Below are positions 1 to 8,766 of a stretch of DNA of 55,335 bases, piece after piece. Every line of letters begins with the position of its first letter. The first letter of the stretch is position 1. The position numbers and the translations under genes were made by a program. Source of the DNA: Vicinamibacterales bacterium (GTDB taxonomy: Bacteria; Acidobacteriota; Vicinamibacteria; Vicinamibacterales; UBA8438); assembly GCA_029940535.1 (NCBI GenBank), contig JAPYUM010000020.1:1-55335 (forward strand). The letters run 5' to 3'. Below the pieces are notes generated by a model. That model saw nothing but the letters and a program-made list of their open reading frames with translations, was not told the origin of the DNA and ran no database searches.

Positions 1-540
1 CTGGCCGGCGGCGCACATGGGACAGGCGGCCGGGTCGTATGTCGGGAGTGGGGTCCTCGCCAGCGCCTCGAACGGCACGTCGAACGCCATGGGCTCCGCC
101 CCCCGGTCGATGATCGCTGCCGCCTCCACGACGACAGCGCCCGCGGCGGTCGCCACCTCGATCGTCTCGCGGGTCGAACCGCCGGTCGTGACGACGTCCT
201 CGACCACGAGCACCCGCTCGGCCCGCGCGAGCTCGAATCCGCGGCGCAGGGTCAGCCGGCCGTCGCGACGTTCGGCGAATACCGCCCGCACACCGAGCGC
301 TCGAGCGACCTCGTGCCCGATGACCACGCCACCCAGGGCGGGCGACAGCACCACCGCCGGCTCGAACCGAGCCACTGCTTGGGCCAGAGCCGCCCCGAGT
401 GTCGCCGCGTGCTCAGGATGCTGCAACACGCGGGCGCACTGCAGATACCCACCGCTGTGCAACCCGGACGAGAGCTGAAAATGCCCCTCGAGGAGCCCTT
501 CGCAGCGCCGGAACAAGTCGAGAACCGTCGTCGAATCCAT
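1..540 (-). CDS. pyrE: Orotate phosphoribosyltransferase (3' end cut by window)
   Basis: Transfers orotate onto PRPP to give OMP, the fifth step of de novo pyrimidine synthesis. The frame is open for 180 codons from ATG at 540 to the window edge, so the C-terminus is missing. The type I phosphoribosyltransferase PRPP loop is clear near residues 108-120 (VLVVEDVVTTGGS), and an N-terminal FQLSSGLHSG stretch is typical of PyrE. It is transcribed away from the TolC-like gene. The rest of the pyr genes lie about 4 kb away, so pyrE appears to have its own promoter in 541-795. The product call is firm; only the truncation limits it. Confidence 0.93.
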   Translation of the reverse strand, partial: MDSTTVLDLFRRCEGLLEGHFQLSSGLHSGGYLQCARVLQHPEHAATLGAALAQAVARFEPAVVLSPALGGVVIGHEVARALGVRAVFAERRDGRLTLRRGFELARAERVLVVEDVVTTGGSTRETIEVATAAGAVVVEAAAIIDRGAEPMAFDVPFEALARTPLPTYDPAACPMCAAGQ

Positions 541-620
541 TGTCACCCTCACCCCTACGGCCGCAAGTCTAGCAGAGCGTTGAACGGTGGCGCGCGGCGC
601 GTCCACCGCTCTCTCTTTCC

Positions 621-650
621 TTGACAATCGACAGGTCTATACGAGTATTG
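621..650 (+). promoter_or_regulatory. Possible promoter for the TolC-like gene
   Basis: A perfect -35 hexamer TTGACA sits at 621-626 in the 255-base divergent gap between pyrE and the outer-membrane channel gene. The region 17-19 bases downstream (around 644-651) is AT-richer but has only a poor -10 match (GTATTG/TATTGC). If used, the leader would be about 135 bases. No other element is evident in this gap. Low confidence because the -10 is weak. Confidence 0.3.
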
Positions 651-795
651 CAAGGGACAACCGCCGGGGCCGACGCGTCAGACACGGGGATACAATCGAA
701 CCGCGAAGAACTCCGCACGCCGCCGTAACGTCTAATCGTTCCAGGGCACGACAGAGTAGCCTCGCCCGTGCGCCGTCCCATTCAGGAGATCTCAG

Positions 796-2439
796 ATGCG
801 TAGTGGACAGATCCTCGTTTCCGTAGCAGTCCTGTCCGTCCTGCTTGTTGCCTGGCCCTCGTCAAGCTTGGCGCAGACCATACCCGAATCTGCCGAACCG
901 CCGTCGGCCGTCGTCACCACAGTCTCCGGCGGGGGGGTCATCCTTCCGGCCGGACTACAGCCGTCGGCCGGTCCGATGCGGCGGTTGTCAGTCGATGAGG
1001 CGGTCACCTTGGCGCTCGAACAGAACATGGACCTGCGGGTTGAGCGCATCAACCCGCGGATTCAGGACACGGGCGTCGCCGAGGCGCGGTCCATCTACAC
1101 GCCGCTGCTCTCAACTACGTTCACCGGCAACAACAGGAACAGTCCCAACAACGGCTTTCTGTCGGGCGCCGCGGACGACTCCGACAGCGTGACCGACCGG
1201 GTGCTGACGGACGGGGTGGACCTGGTGCAGGAGGTCCCCTGGGCGGGCGGGCGCTACTCCGCCAACTGGACCGGCTCGCATCGGACGACGTCGAGCATCT
1301 TCACCTCGTTCGACCCAGTCCTCGATTCGAGCCTGACGCTCGACTACACCCAGCCACTTCTGCGCAACCTGGGTATCGACACGCCCAGATGGCAGATTGC
1401 AATCGCCCGCGCCAACCGGGAGATCTCGGACATCCAATTGCGGAACACGGTCGTCTTCACGCAGCGAAACGTGCGAAACGCGTACTGGGGGCTCGTGGTC
1501 GCGCGGTCGTTCCTCGGTGTCCAACGTCAGTCGCTCGACCTGGCCCAGGAGTCACTGCGGAACAATCGGACCCGGGTGGAGGTCGGCACCATGGCACCGA
1601 TCGACATCGTGCAGGCCGAGTCGGAGGTCGCTCGAAACCAAGAAAATGTCATTGTCGCCCTGGCGAGCGTCGAGCGCGCGGCAGACATGCTTCGCACGCT
1701 CATCTTCGACCCGGACTCCCCAGATTTTTGGTCCATCCAGATCGAGCCGAGCGACGCGCCGATGCTTGCGCCCCGCGAGATCGACATCGATGCCGCGGTC
1801 CGCAACGCACTCGACAACAGAACCGACCTGGACGCGCTGGACCGAAACATCGAAACCAACGGCACCGATATTCGCTACTACCGCAACCAGCAATTGCCGG
1901 ACGTGGACCTGCGGGTCAGCTACCGCGCGACCGGGGTCGGCGGCACGTTTCTCGAACGGGACGGGTTCTTCGGAGAGGTCATCGACACACGGAACACCGC
2001 GTTTGGGAGCGTCCTCAACAACATCTTCACGAACGATTTCCCGAGCTGGACCGTAGGCGTCACGGTGTCGTACCCGTTCGGCACCAGTGCCGCCGAAGCC
2101 AACCTCGAACGAGCCAGACTCGTGCGTAGCCAGGAGGTCGTAAGTCGTCGGAGTCTCGAGATGCGCATCGCCGCGGAGGTCCGCGACGCCGCGCGGAGTG
2201 TCCGCACCAATCTCGAGCGGGTCGAGGCCACGCGGGCCTCGCGGGTATTGGGGGAGCGGCGCCTGGCGGCTGAGCAGCGACGATTCGAGGTCGGTCTCTC
2301 GAACACGTTTTTTGTCGCTCAAGCCCAACGCGATCTGGCGCTCGACAGCAACCGCGAGCAGAGTGCCATTCTCGACTACACGCGGTCGCTCGTCGACTTC
2401 GACGCGGTGCAACAAATCCCGCTGGGCGGTGGGTTTTAG
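796..2439 (+). CDS. TolC-family outer-membrane efflux channel protein
   Basis: 547 aa. Signal peptide at residues 1-27 (hydrophobic core ending SSLAQ), then an OEP/TolC fold. The region after about residue 55 contains LSVDEAVTLALEQN, the usual start of the first OEP repeat. Long alpha-hairpin segments with regularly spaced Arg/Glu/Ala follow (about 220-290 and 430-520). The family forms trimeric outer-membrane exit ducts for RND or ABC efflux and type I secretion. GGAGAT precedes the ATG at a normal distance. No membrane-fusion or pump gene is next to it in this window, so the partner is unknown. Downstream, 2440-2762 (323 bases) holds no gene, only repeat B1. Confidence 0.88.
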   Translation: MRSGQILVSVAVLSVLLVAWPSSSLAQTIPESAEPPSAVVTTVSGGGVILPAGLQPSAGPMRRLSVDEAVTLALEQNMDLRVERINPRIQDTGVAEARSIYTPLLSTTFTGNNRNSPNNGFLSGAADDSDSVTDRVLTDGVDLVQEVPWAGGRYSANWTGSHRTTSSIFTSFDPVLDSSLTLDYTQPLLRNLGIDTPRWQIAIARANREISDIQLRNTVVFTQRNVRNAYWGLVVARSFLGVQRQSLDLAQESLRNNRTRVEVGTMAPIDIVQAESEVARNQENVIVALASVERAADMLRTLIFDPDSPDFWSIQIEPSDAPMLAPREIDIDAAVRNALDNRTDLDALDRNIETNGTDIRYYRNQQLPDVDLRVSYRATGVGGTFLERDGFFGEVIDTRNTAFGSVLNNIFTNDFPSWTVGVTVSYPFGTSAAEANLERARLVRSQEVVSRRSLEMRIAAEVRDAARSVRTNLERVEATRASRVLGERRLAAEQRRFEVGLSNTFFVAQAQRDLALDSNREQSAILDYTRSLVDFDAVQQIPLGGGF

Positions 2440-2612
2440 TACTTAGACGGCCTCTTGCTACGCCCGAGCTGGTTCCCTGGCAGACGTTCGCCTCCTGAGG
2501 AAACGTAGGAGCCGGCCACGGCGACCGGGGCACAGATCTCATTGTGGCGCAGGGCCTCACTCGTTTCCGGCCCGAGGCTCCACGCCCCGCGTGTGACGGC
2601 CGGCAAGGCGAC

Positions 2613-2703
2613 GGCGCGCGACAATGCGCGCCCCGCGGCGGCGGAGTGGGGCACTCGGGGTCCCCGCGCAGCCGCCGCGTGGGGTTCGGGGCGCGGCCCC
2701 GTC
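2613..2703 (+). repeat. Repeat family B, copy 1 (triple hairpin)
   Basis: A 91-base element made of three successive hairpins. The first is a GCGCGC stem with loop GACAAT. The second is a GGCGGAGTG / CACTCGGGG-type stem around GGGG. The third is GGGGC-GCG-GCCCC followed by GTC. Related copies are at 6868-6974, 37047-37138 and 43725-43819. It lies 59 bases upstream of the proposed glycosyltransferase start. The open frame running through it is not believable as protein (Arg/Gly/Pro-rich, repeat-derived). Confidence 0.85.
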
Positions 2704-2762
2704 TGAAAGAGGACGCAGCAACGCCGCCAGACGGATGCCTGGCCAGGAAACCGGGTACACTC

Positions 2763-3548
2763 GTGGCCGTGCCGAAGGTGTCGGTCGTCGTCATTACTCT
2801 GAACGAGGCATCGCACATCGATGACGCTCTCACGTCGGTCGCGTGGGCCGACGAGATCGTGGTCGTCGATTCAGGCAGCACCGACGACACGGTGCAATTG
2901 GCCCAACGGCATACGGACCACGTCACGTCTCACGCGTGGCCGGGCTACGGAGCCCAGAAGGACCACGCCACCAGTCTTGCCTCGCACGACTGGGTACTCT
3001 CGCTTGACGCGGACGAGCGCGTCACGCCCGAGCTTGCGGCAGAGATCACGGCGCGGCTGGACGAGGACCAGGACCCGCCGCACCGCGGCTACCGCATCCC
3101 ACGCACGACACGCTATGCCGGTCGGTGGATGCGAACGACCGATTGGTATCCCGACTACCAGCTACGGCTGTACGACCGGCGGGTCGCCTCCTGGAGCACG
3201 GACCTCGTGCACGAGTCGGTATGTGTGGACGGCCCGGTTGGCACCCTCGCGCGTGACATCCAGCATTACGCCTACTCGGATCTGTCGAGCCACGTGGCGA
3301 CGATCAACCGCTACACCACGCTGGCCGCGGACCAGCTGACTCGAGACGGGCGAACGGCCGGGCTGGTCGATGTCCTGGTTCATCCGCCCGCGGCGTTCCT
3401 ACGAAACTACCTGCTGCATCGCGGGTGCCTGCAGGGCAGCGCCGGCCTCCTTGTCTCGTTGATGAACAGCTACTACGTCTTCCTGAAGTACGCAAAGCTG
3501 CGAGAGCGAGCGATGGTCGAACGGTCTGCGTCACATGGAGACCGATAG
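2763..3548 (+). CDS. Family 2 glycosyltransferase, WaaE/KdtX-like
   Basis: 261 aa from GTG 2763. The GT-A core begins at once (VSVVVITLNEASHID). Next comes the nucleotide-binding VVVDSGSTDDT, then the metal-binding LSLDADERV near residue 80. Family members add a sugar to the inner core of lipopolysaccharide or to related glycans on the cytoplasmic face. The open frame extends upstream to 2544, but that part runs through repeat B1, so an internal GTG (2763 or 2769) is preferred. AGGA lies about 15 bases upstream. The family 4 glycosyltransferase starts 15 bases after the stop, which suggests a two-gene unit. The acceptor sugar cannot be named. Confidence 0.85.
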   Translation: MAVPKVSVVVITLNEASHIDDALTSVAWADEIVVVDSGSTDDTVQLAQRHTDHVTSHAWPGYGAQKDHATSLASHDWVLSLDADERVTPELAAEITARLDEDQDPPHRGYRIPRTTRYAGRWMRTTDWYPDYQLRLYDRRVASWSTDLVHESVCVDGPVGTLARDIQHYAYSDLSSHVATINRYTTLAADQLTRDGRTAGLVDVLVHPPAAFLRNYLLHRGCLQGSAGLLVSLMNSYYVFLKYAKLRERAMVERSASHGDR

Positions 3549-3562
3549 CGGGCCTCCGTACG

Positions 3563-4693
3563 ATGTTCTCCTTGCACGTGGATACGGCGAGAACCTGGCG
3601 CGGCGGCCAGAACCAGGCACTCCTGACCGTTCTCGGTCTCCGAGCCCAGGGTCACCGCACAGCACTCGTGGCACATCCGGACGGCGAACTCCGTCGGCGC
3701 GCCAGCGAAGGCCCAGACCTGATTCCCATCGCCTCGTCTGGCGACATGGATCTGCGTGCCGCCTGGAAATTGTCCCGTGTGCTGCGAATGATGCGCCCGA
3801 CGGTGGTGCACGCGCATGACGCCCACGCCGTCACGATGGTCGCGCTGGCTCGGTCGCTGGGACGACTCGAACCGCCGCCCCCCATCCTGATGTCACGACG
3901 CGTCGACTTCCATATCCGACGCAACGCCTTCTCGCGGTGGAAATACGGGCAGATCGACCGCTTCCTGTGCGCATCGGACGCCATCCGGGCCATGCTCGTC
4001 GGCGACGGCATTGCGGCGGAGCGGACCACGACGGTGCATGACGGGGTCGACCTGGACCACGTCGCGGCGACACCCCGGCTCGACGCCCACGCTGAGCTGT
4101 GGCTCCCGTCGAGCGCGCCGCTCGTCGGCAACGTCGCCGCGTTGGTGCCACACAAGGGCCACCGGTATTTGATCACGGCGGCGGCCATCGTCATCCGGTC
4201 CGTGCCGGACGCGCGGTTTGTGATCGTGGGTGAAGGCGAGCTGGAAACCAAGCTCCGCAAGCAGATCCGAGATCTCCATCTCGAGCGGCACGTGCTCCTG
4301 GCCGGATTTCGACCGGACGCGCTGTCGCTACAGAAAGGCTTCGACCTCTTCGCGCTGAGTTCGGTAACCGAGGGGATGGGCTCGGTCCTGCTGGACGCGA
4401 TGGCGATAGGCCAGGCGACGGTTGCGACCCGGGCCGGCGGGATTCCCGAAGTGGTCGTCGACGGCCGCACCGGGGTGTTGGTGCCGGTACGCGATGCCCC
4501 GGCGCTGGCCTCCGCCATTGTGAGCTTGCTCGGGGATCCCGATCGTCGAGCCCGTCTCGGGGCGGCCGCACGGGCTCGGGTCCTCGAGAGCTTCAGCGTC
4601 GAACGAATGGTCCAGCGGGTCCTCGACTCCTACGCCCGGTTGGCCGGCACACGCCCCGCAACGGGCACTGGAGATCACCCTGGGGCCGACTGA
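3563..4693 (+). CDS. Family 4 glycosyltransferase (GT-B)
   Basis: 376 aa from ATG 3563. The frame is open from 3425, but the extra N-terminus overlaps the preceding gene and lacks family character. The start of the fold is seen in FSLHVDTARTWRGGQNQ. The C-terminal donor-sugar half has VGEGELETKL, LLAGFRPD and the EX7E-type region SVTEGMGSVLLDAMAIG, followed by ATRAGGIPEVV. It probably acts with the upstream GT2 enzyme in LPS or exopolysaccharide assembly. The last 101 bases overlap the convergent TIGR02757 gene, and both reading frames look genuine there. Confidence 0.87.
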   Translation: MFSLHVDTARTWRGGQNQALLTVLGLRAQGHRTALVAHPDGELRRRASEGPDLIPIASSGDMDLRAAWKLSRVLRMMRPTVVHAHDAHAVTMVALARSLGRLEPPPPILMSRRVDFHIRRNAFSRWKYGQIDRFLCASDAIRAMLVGDGIAAERTTTVHDGVDLDHVAATPRLDAHAELWLPSSAPLVGNVAALVPHKGHRYLITAAAIVIRSVPDARFVIVGEGELETKLRKQIRDLHLERHVLLAGFRPDALSLQKGFDLFALSSVTEGMGSVLLDAMAIGQATVATRAGGIPEVVVDGRTGVLVPVRDAPALASAIVSLLGDPDRRARLGAAARARVLESFSVERMVQRVLDSYARLAGTRPATGTGDHPGAD

Positions 4694-5519
4694 ACCCACA
4701 CGCGTCCATCATGCCGAGGTGACACAACGAGAAGTCGTACCGGATCGGGTCTACGGGGTCCAGACGTCGTAGCGACTCGGTGATCTCCCTGGCCATCCGC
4801 CAGCCGGGGCTCCGATAGCGGGTCAATCCCAGGCACTGCCCAATCCGGATCACGTGCGTGTCGAGCGGAATCACCAGGGTCGAGGGCGACACCCGCGACC
4901 ACAGGCCGAGGTCGACCGCGTCCCGGCGTACCATCCACCGGAGAAACAGGTTCAGACGCTTGCAGGCGCTCCCCGCGTCCGGGCGAGGGAAGAAGTAGTC
5001 CACCCCACGTCGTCCCCCTCGAGTGCCATAGATGTCACGCAGGTCGATGGTCCGGGCGCGTCCGGAAAAATCGTCCAACGCGGGCCCGACGTCGGTGTCG
5101 GCGCAAGCCGCCTCGTTGCCCGCGAGAAAATACCCCTCGATGGAACCGGCATCCGTCAGCATCTGCCTGAGAATCCACAGCAAGGCGATCAAATCGACGC
5201 CCCGGATCCATCGATGGACCAGCGGCCGCAGCCGGTCGGCGTCTCTCGCCGGGTCGAATTCGCGGATGAACGCCGCGGGGTGAGGTCCAAGCACGGACAG
5301 CAATGACTCGATCGAACCGAGCACGCTGGCTACACGACCGAACGCCAGCGCAGCGGCGCAGAACGCAACGACTTCCTGATCCTCGGGCGCCGTGAAGCGC
5401 CGCACGACGTGGACCGGGTCGACCGCCGATTCCGCGTAATTGAAGGTGTCGTAGAGTCGATCGAGCGGCGCTTTCAGGCGTCGGACGTTCGCCGCCGACA
5501 GCGGTGGTCGAGTCTTCAC
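4593..5519 (-). CDS. TIGR02757/DUF2400 family protein
   Basis: 308 aa from GTG 5519, overlapping the pyrC stop by four bases (GTGA), so probably translated with pyrC. Family features are the N-terminal LYDTFNY, AALAFGRVASV, and a central DYFFPRPDAGSACKRLNLFLRWMV-type block (about 170-195). A later block, LDTHVIRIGQCLGL (about 222-235), resembles the Asp-containing segment of endonuclease III (VDTHVHRISNRLG in the nth gene of this window). The C-terminal Cys pattern C-x10-C-x5-C also recalls the iron-sulfur tail of that family. No function is established. The 3' end overlaps the family 4 glycosyltransferase in antisense. Confidence 0.85.
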   Translation of the reverse strand: MKTRPPLSAANVRRLKAPLDRLYDTFNYAESAVDPVHVVRRFTAPEDQEVVAFCAAALAFGRVASVLGSIESLLSVLGPHPAAFIREFDPARDADRLRPLVHRWIRGVDLIALLWILRQMLTDAGSIEGYFLAGNEAACADTDVGPALDDFSGRARTIDLRDIYGTRGGRRGVDYFFPRPDAGSACKRLNLFLRWMVRRDAVDLGLWSRVSPSTLVIPLDTHVIRIGQCLGLTRYRSPGWRMAREITESLRRLDPVDPIRYDFSLCHLGMMDACGFSRPQGDLQCPLRGVCRPTGRRSRGPAGPFVRR

Positions 5520-6847
5520 ATCGCGTTCGTGAATGGCTCGGCACCCTTTGCCGCCGCATTGGCATAGACCACCCGCCCGCCGACGATGGTCGCGGTCACG
5601 CCGCCTCGGAGCCTCCAGCCGTCGAACGGCGTGTTCCGAGCCAGGGACTTGAACGCGGACGAGTCCACCGTCACGGACAGTTCCGGGGCAAGCACGGTGA
5701 TGTCAGCGGGGACGCCGACCCCGAGCGTGCCGCCGGGCACCCTCAGGATGCTGGCGGGGTTCGTCGACATCAACTCGACCAGCCGGACGAGCGTCACGTG
5801 GCCCGGGTGCACGAGCCGGTCGAGACACACGGAGACGGCCGTCTCCAGACCGATGACGCCGAACGGCGCGCTGTCGAACTCGGCATGCTTCTCGTCGTAG
5901 TGGTGTGGCGCGTGGTCGGTCGCAATGCAATCGATAGTGCCATCGCGCACCGCGTCGAGCAGGGTATCGAGATCCGCCGCTTCGCGCAGGGGCGGGTTCA
6001 TCTTGTAGTTGGTGTCGTAGCCGGCGAGCCGATCGTCGGTCAGGGTCAAGTGGTGCGGCGTCACCTCGCAGCTCACCCTCACACCGCGCGTCTTCCCGTC
6101 ACGCACCGCGCGGATGGAGCCCCGCGAACTCAAGTGGGCGAGGTGCACCGGCGACCCGGTGAGACCGCTCAAACCCACATCGCGTCCGGCGATGATCTCC
6201 TCGGCCGCCGCCGGTAGTCCGCGCAGGCCGAGCATAGTCGCGTGATACCCCTCGTGGGCGACACCGTCTCCGGCCAACGATCGGTCCTCGCAATGGTCGA
6301 TCACCGGCATGTCGAACATCGAGGCGTACTCGAGTGCTCGCCGCATCAGCAGCGCGTTGGCGATCGGTCGACCATCATCGGAGATCGCCACACATCCGGC
6401 GGCGTGCAACTCCCCGATCTCAGCCAGCTGCTCGCCATCTCGCCCCTTGGTCGCCGCGCCCACCGGGTACACCCGGGCCAGCCCGACGTCAGCGGCCTTC
6501 CCTCGAATCAACCGAGTCACACCGGCGTGATCGTTGACGGGGGTGGTATTCGGCATGCAGGCCACAGCGGTGAAGCCACCGGCGACGGCGGCCGCCACTC
6601 CGGTCGCCACCGTCTCCTTATGCTCGTCTCCGGGCTCACGCAGATGCACATGCATGTCAATGAAACCGGGGCATACGACACCGTGTCGTGGCACTTCGAT
6701 GACGGTCGTGCCAGGGTCGATCGGCAGGTCGCGACCGACCGCGGCGACTCGCCCTCCGACAATCAAGAGGTCGGCCGGTCCATTCACGCTGTTGGTGGGA
6801 TCAACGAGGTGGCCACCGGTGAGCATGATCCGCGTGTCGTCGACCAC
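5516..6847 (-). CDS. pyrC: Dihydroorotase
   Basis: 443 aa. Closes N-carbamoyl-aspartate to dihydroorotate, the third pyrimidine step. The metal-binding DMHVHLREPG motif lies near residues 55-64 and is followed by EHKETVATG. SCEVTPHHL and TDHAPHHYDEK give the further His/Asp ligands of the amidohydrolase fold. The start is GTG 6847, chosen because AAAGGAGA lies eight bases upstream; the frame is open to 6916 only through repeat B2. pyrB ends 182 bases upstream, and that gap holds B2. The stop overlaps the TIGR02757 start. This is the long allantoinase-like type of dihydroorotase. Confidence 0.96.
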   Translation of the reverse strand: MVDDTRIMLTGGHLVDPTNSVNGPADLLIVGGRVAAVGRDLPIDPGTTVIEVPRHGVVCPGFIDMHVHLREPGDEHKETVATGVAAAVAGGFTAVACMPNTTPVNDHAGVTRLIRGKAADVGLARVYPVGAATKGRDGEQLAEIGELHAAGCVAISDDGRPIANALLMRRALEYASMFDMPVIDHCEDRSLAGDGVAHEGYHATMLGLRGLPAAAEEIIAGRDVGLSGLTGSPVHLAHLSSRGSIRAVRDGKTRGVRVSCEVTPHHLTLTDDRLAGYDTNYKMNPPLREAADLDTLLDAVRDGTIDCIATDHAPHHYDEKHAEFDSAPFGVIGLETAVSVCLDRLVHPGHVTLVRLVELMSTNPASILRVPGGTLGVGVPADITVLAPELSVTVDSSAFKSLARNTPFDGWRLRGGVTATIVGGRVVYANAAAKGAEPFTNAM

Positions 6848-6867
6848 GTTCTCGTTCTCCTTTCTTC

Positions 6868-6974
6868 GACGGGGCTGCGCCCCGAAACCCCACGCGAGCC
6901 CTCGCGGGGGCCCCAAAGCCCCACTCCGGGCCCGCGGGGCTACGTTCAGAACCCGACGCGCAATATCGCGCGCC
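6868..6974 (-). repeat. Repeat family B, copy 2
   Basis: A 107-base copy read on the minus strand. The order is GCGCGCGATATTGCGCG hairpin, a 16-base insertion containing GTTCTGAACGTA, the middle hairpin around GGAGTGGGGC, then GGGGC-GCA-GCCCC-GTC. It sits between pyrB and pyrC and ends 20 bases before the pyrC GTG, directly upstream of its Shine-Dalgarno sequence. Its orientation relative to the downstream gene is the same as in the other three copies. Confidence 0.83.
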
Positions 6975-7029
6975 TTCGCGTCTGTCCGCTCACCCCCACG
7001 TCCACCGAACCACCGATGTGCGCGGCCGT

Positions 7030-8004
7030 TCAGGACTGGAGTTCGTCCGCCAGCAAGTAGAGCACGGCCATCCGCACGGCCACACCGTTGGCGACCTGTT
7101 CGAGAATCACCGAGTACGGTCCATCGGCAACATCGGACGCGATCTCGACCCCTCGATTCATCGGACCAGGGTGCATGATGATGGCGTCCGGTTTCGCGCG
7201 CCGCAGCCGCTCAGGTGTCATCCCGAACAGTTGGAAGTATTCCCGTAGCGACGGGAAGAAATAACCACTCATCCGCTCCAGCTGGATCCGGAGCAACATC
7301 ACCACGTCGGCACCTTCGACCGCCTCGTCGATTGACGTCGTGGCCCGCACACCGAGCCGAGCCATGTCCGGCAACATCATCGTGGCCGGCCCGCAGACGC
7401 TGACGTCGGCGCCCAGCACCTGCAGGAGCTGGACATTCGATCTGAGCACACGGCTGTGGAGCAGGTCGCCGATGATGGAGACCTTGAGACCTTTGATCGT
7501 TCCCTTGCGCTCGCGAATCGTCAGCGCGTCGAGCAGCGCTTGGGTTGGATGCTCGTGCATCCCGTCGCCAGCATTGATCACGCGGGCCCGGCACAGACGG
7601 GCCACGAGATGGCCAGCGCCGGCCGATTGGTGACGGACCACGATGATATCCGGCGCCATGGCCTCCAGGTTCCGCACGGTGTCGGCCAGGGTTTCGCCCT
7701 TGACCACACTCGAGCCGCTGGCGGCGATGTTGATCGTATCGGCGCTCAGTCGTTTCTGGGCGACCTCGAAAGATGTGCGGGTACGAGTACTCGCCTCGAA
7801 GAACAGATTCACCACAGTCCGGCCACGGAGGGCAGGTACCTTCTTGATGGACCGGGTGCCGACCTCCTTCATGGCCTCGGCGGTATCGAGAATCAGATAG
7901 ATCTCCTCCGGCAACAGGTCGCCGATACTCAGCAGGTCCTTCGTGCGCAGCCCGACCGGGGCCGCGAGCCCGTCAGGCGTGAGCACGTCAGCTATCGGAG
8001 GCAT
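7030..8004 (-). CDS. pyrB: Aspartate carbamoyltransferase catalytic chain
   Basis: 324 aa. Joins carbamoyl phosphate and aspartate, the committed pyrimidine step. The carbamoyl-phosphate loop [13 protein letters not shown] is near residues 69-81. HPTQALLD (about 150) and the C-terminal half with [12 protein letters not shown] and the HPGPMNRG loop are typical of the catalytic chain. It starts 17 bases inside the 3' end of pyrR, indicating translational coupling. No regulatory chain (pyrI) is present in the window, as expected for PyrR-controlled clusters. Confidence 0.97.
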   Translation of the reverse strand: MPPIADVLTPDGLAAPVGLRTKDLLSIGDLLPEEIYLILDTAEAMKEVGTRSIKKVPALRGRTVVNLFFEASTRTRTSFEVAQKRLSADTINIAASGSSVVKGETLADTVRNLEAMAPDIIVVRHQSAGAGHLVARLCRARVINAGDGMHEHPTQALLDALTIRERKGTIKGLKVSIIGDLLHSRVLRSNVQLLQVLGADVSVCGPATMMLPDMARLGVRATTSIDEAVEGADVVMLLRIQLERMSGYFFPSLREYFQLFGMTPERLRRAKPDAIIMHPGPMNRGVEIASDVADGPYSVILEQVANGVAVRMAVLYLLADELQS

Positions 8005-8530
8005 CTTTGATCACGACCTCATCCAGTCCCTCCACCTCAGCCAGTCGGACCTGGACGCTCTCAGAGAGCGAGGTGGGCACGTTCTTGCCGACGTAGTCGG
8101 CCTTGATGGGCAACTCGCGGTGCCCGCGGTCTACGAGCACGGCGAGTTCAATCGCACCGGGACGGCCGAAGTCAATCAGCGCGTCGAGCGCGGCACGGAT
8201 CGTCCGCCCCGTGTACAACACGTCGTCGACCAGGAGGATCCGGCGGTCATCGATCGAGAAATCGATATCGGTCTTGCGCAGCACCGGCTGCGGACCGACG
8301 GCGTGACGCATCAAATCGTCGCGATATAGCGTGATGTCGAGGACACCGGTCGGCACGGTGGTGCCCGCAATGTCATGCAACCCGGCCGCCAGCCGACGCG
8401 CAATCGGCACTCCGCGGGTACGAATGCCGATCAACGCCAGATTGTCGAGCGTCCGGTGACGCTCGACCACTTCGTGGGCGATCCGGGTGATGCTGCGCGC
8501 GACCTGATCGGCCGCCATTACGACAGGCAC
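7988..8530 (-). CDS. pyrR: PyrR bifunctional regulator / uracil phosphoribosyltransferase
   Basis: 180 aa from GTG 8530 (GGAGG four bases upstream); ATG 8518 is an equally possible start. The PRPP-binding loop [20 protein letters not shown] is near residues 100-120. The C-terminal [15 protein letters not shown] is a PyrR signature. In known systems PyrR binds a hairpin in pyr mRNA when UMP is high and lowers expression; many homologues also have weak UPRT activity. A matching RNA site lies about 120 bases upstream (8649-8682). First gene of the minus-strand pyr run. Confidence 0.95.
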   Translation of the reverse strand: MPVVMAADQVARSITRIAHEVVERHRTLDNLALIGIRTRGVPIARRLAAGLHDIAGTTVPTGVLDITLYRDDLMRHAVGPQPVLRKTDIDFSIDDRRILLVDDVLYTGRTIRAALDALIDFGRPGAIELAVLVDRGHRELPIKADYVGKNVPTSLSESVQVRLAEVEGLDEVVIKDASDS

Positions 8531-8648
8531 AAGTCCTCCCAGAGCACATGTCGCCGGACCCCGTGGCCTACGGCACACACATCGCCGCGCCGCGGCGCGT
8601 ACGTTGATGAAACGGAGGAAGTAGATGGAGGCAGGGACACGATCTGAC

Positions 8649-8682
8649 CTCTTTGCGACCTCTCAGGGCCAGCATTAAAGAG
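8649..8682 (-). promoter_or_regulatory. PyrR-binding RNA hairpin in pyrR leader
   Basis: On the minus strand the sequence folds with lower stem CTCTTT/AAAGAG, a 5' bulge AATGCT, upper stem GGCC/GGTC, and hexaloop CTGAGA. The known PyrR target consensus ARUCCNGNGAGGYU has the same stem geometry and a CNGNGA hexaloop, which is matched exactly. The stem differs from consensus by changes that keep pairing. No terminator with a U-run is visible between this site and pyrR, so control by translation or by Rho seems likelier than classical attenuation. Confidence 0.8.
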
Positions 8683-8766
8683 ACGCGCCGATTTTAGCGT
8701 ATCGATGAGGTGGTTGCCAAGGCGGTAATCCGAACCGCCACACGGTGGCGCCATGAATCCTTCGGG

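Noticed and set aside
2613-2703. B elements as ordinary Rho-independent terminators
   Set aside because: The hairpins lack trailing U-runs and lie before gene starts, not after stops.
2544-2762. N-terminal extension of the family 2 glycosyltransferase
   Set aside because: It is the translation of repeat B1 and flanking sequence; the GT-A fold begins right after GTG 2763.
5504-6217. Plus-strand frame of 237 codons opposite pyrC
   Set aside because: pyrC is unambiguous on the other strand; the antisense translation is His/Arg/Gly-rich.
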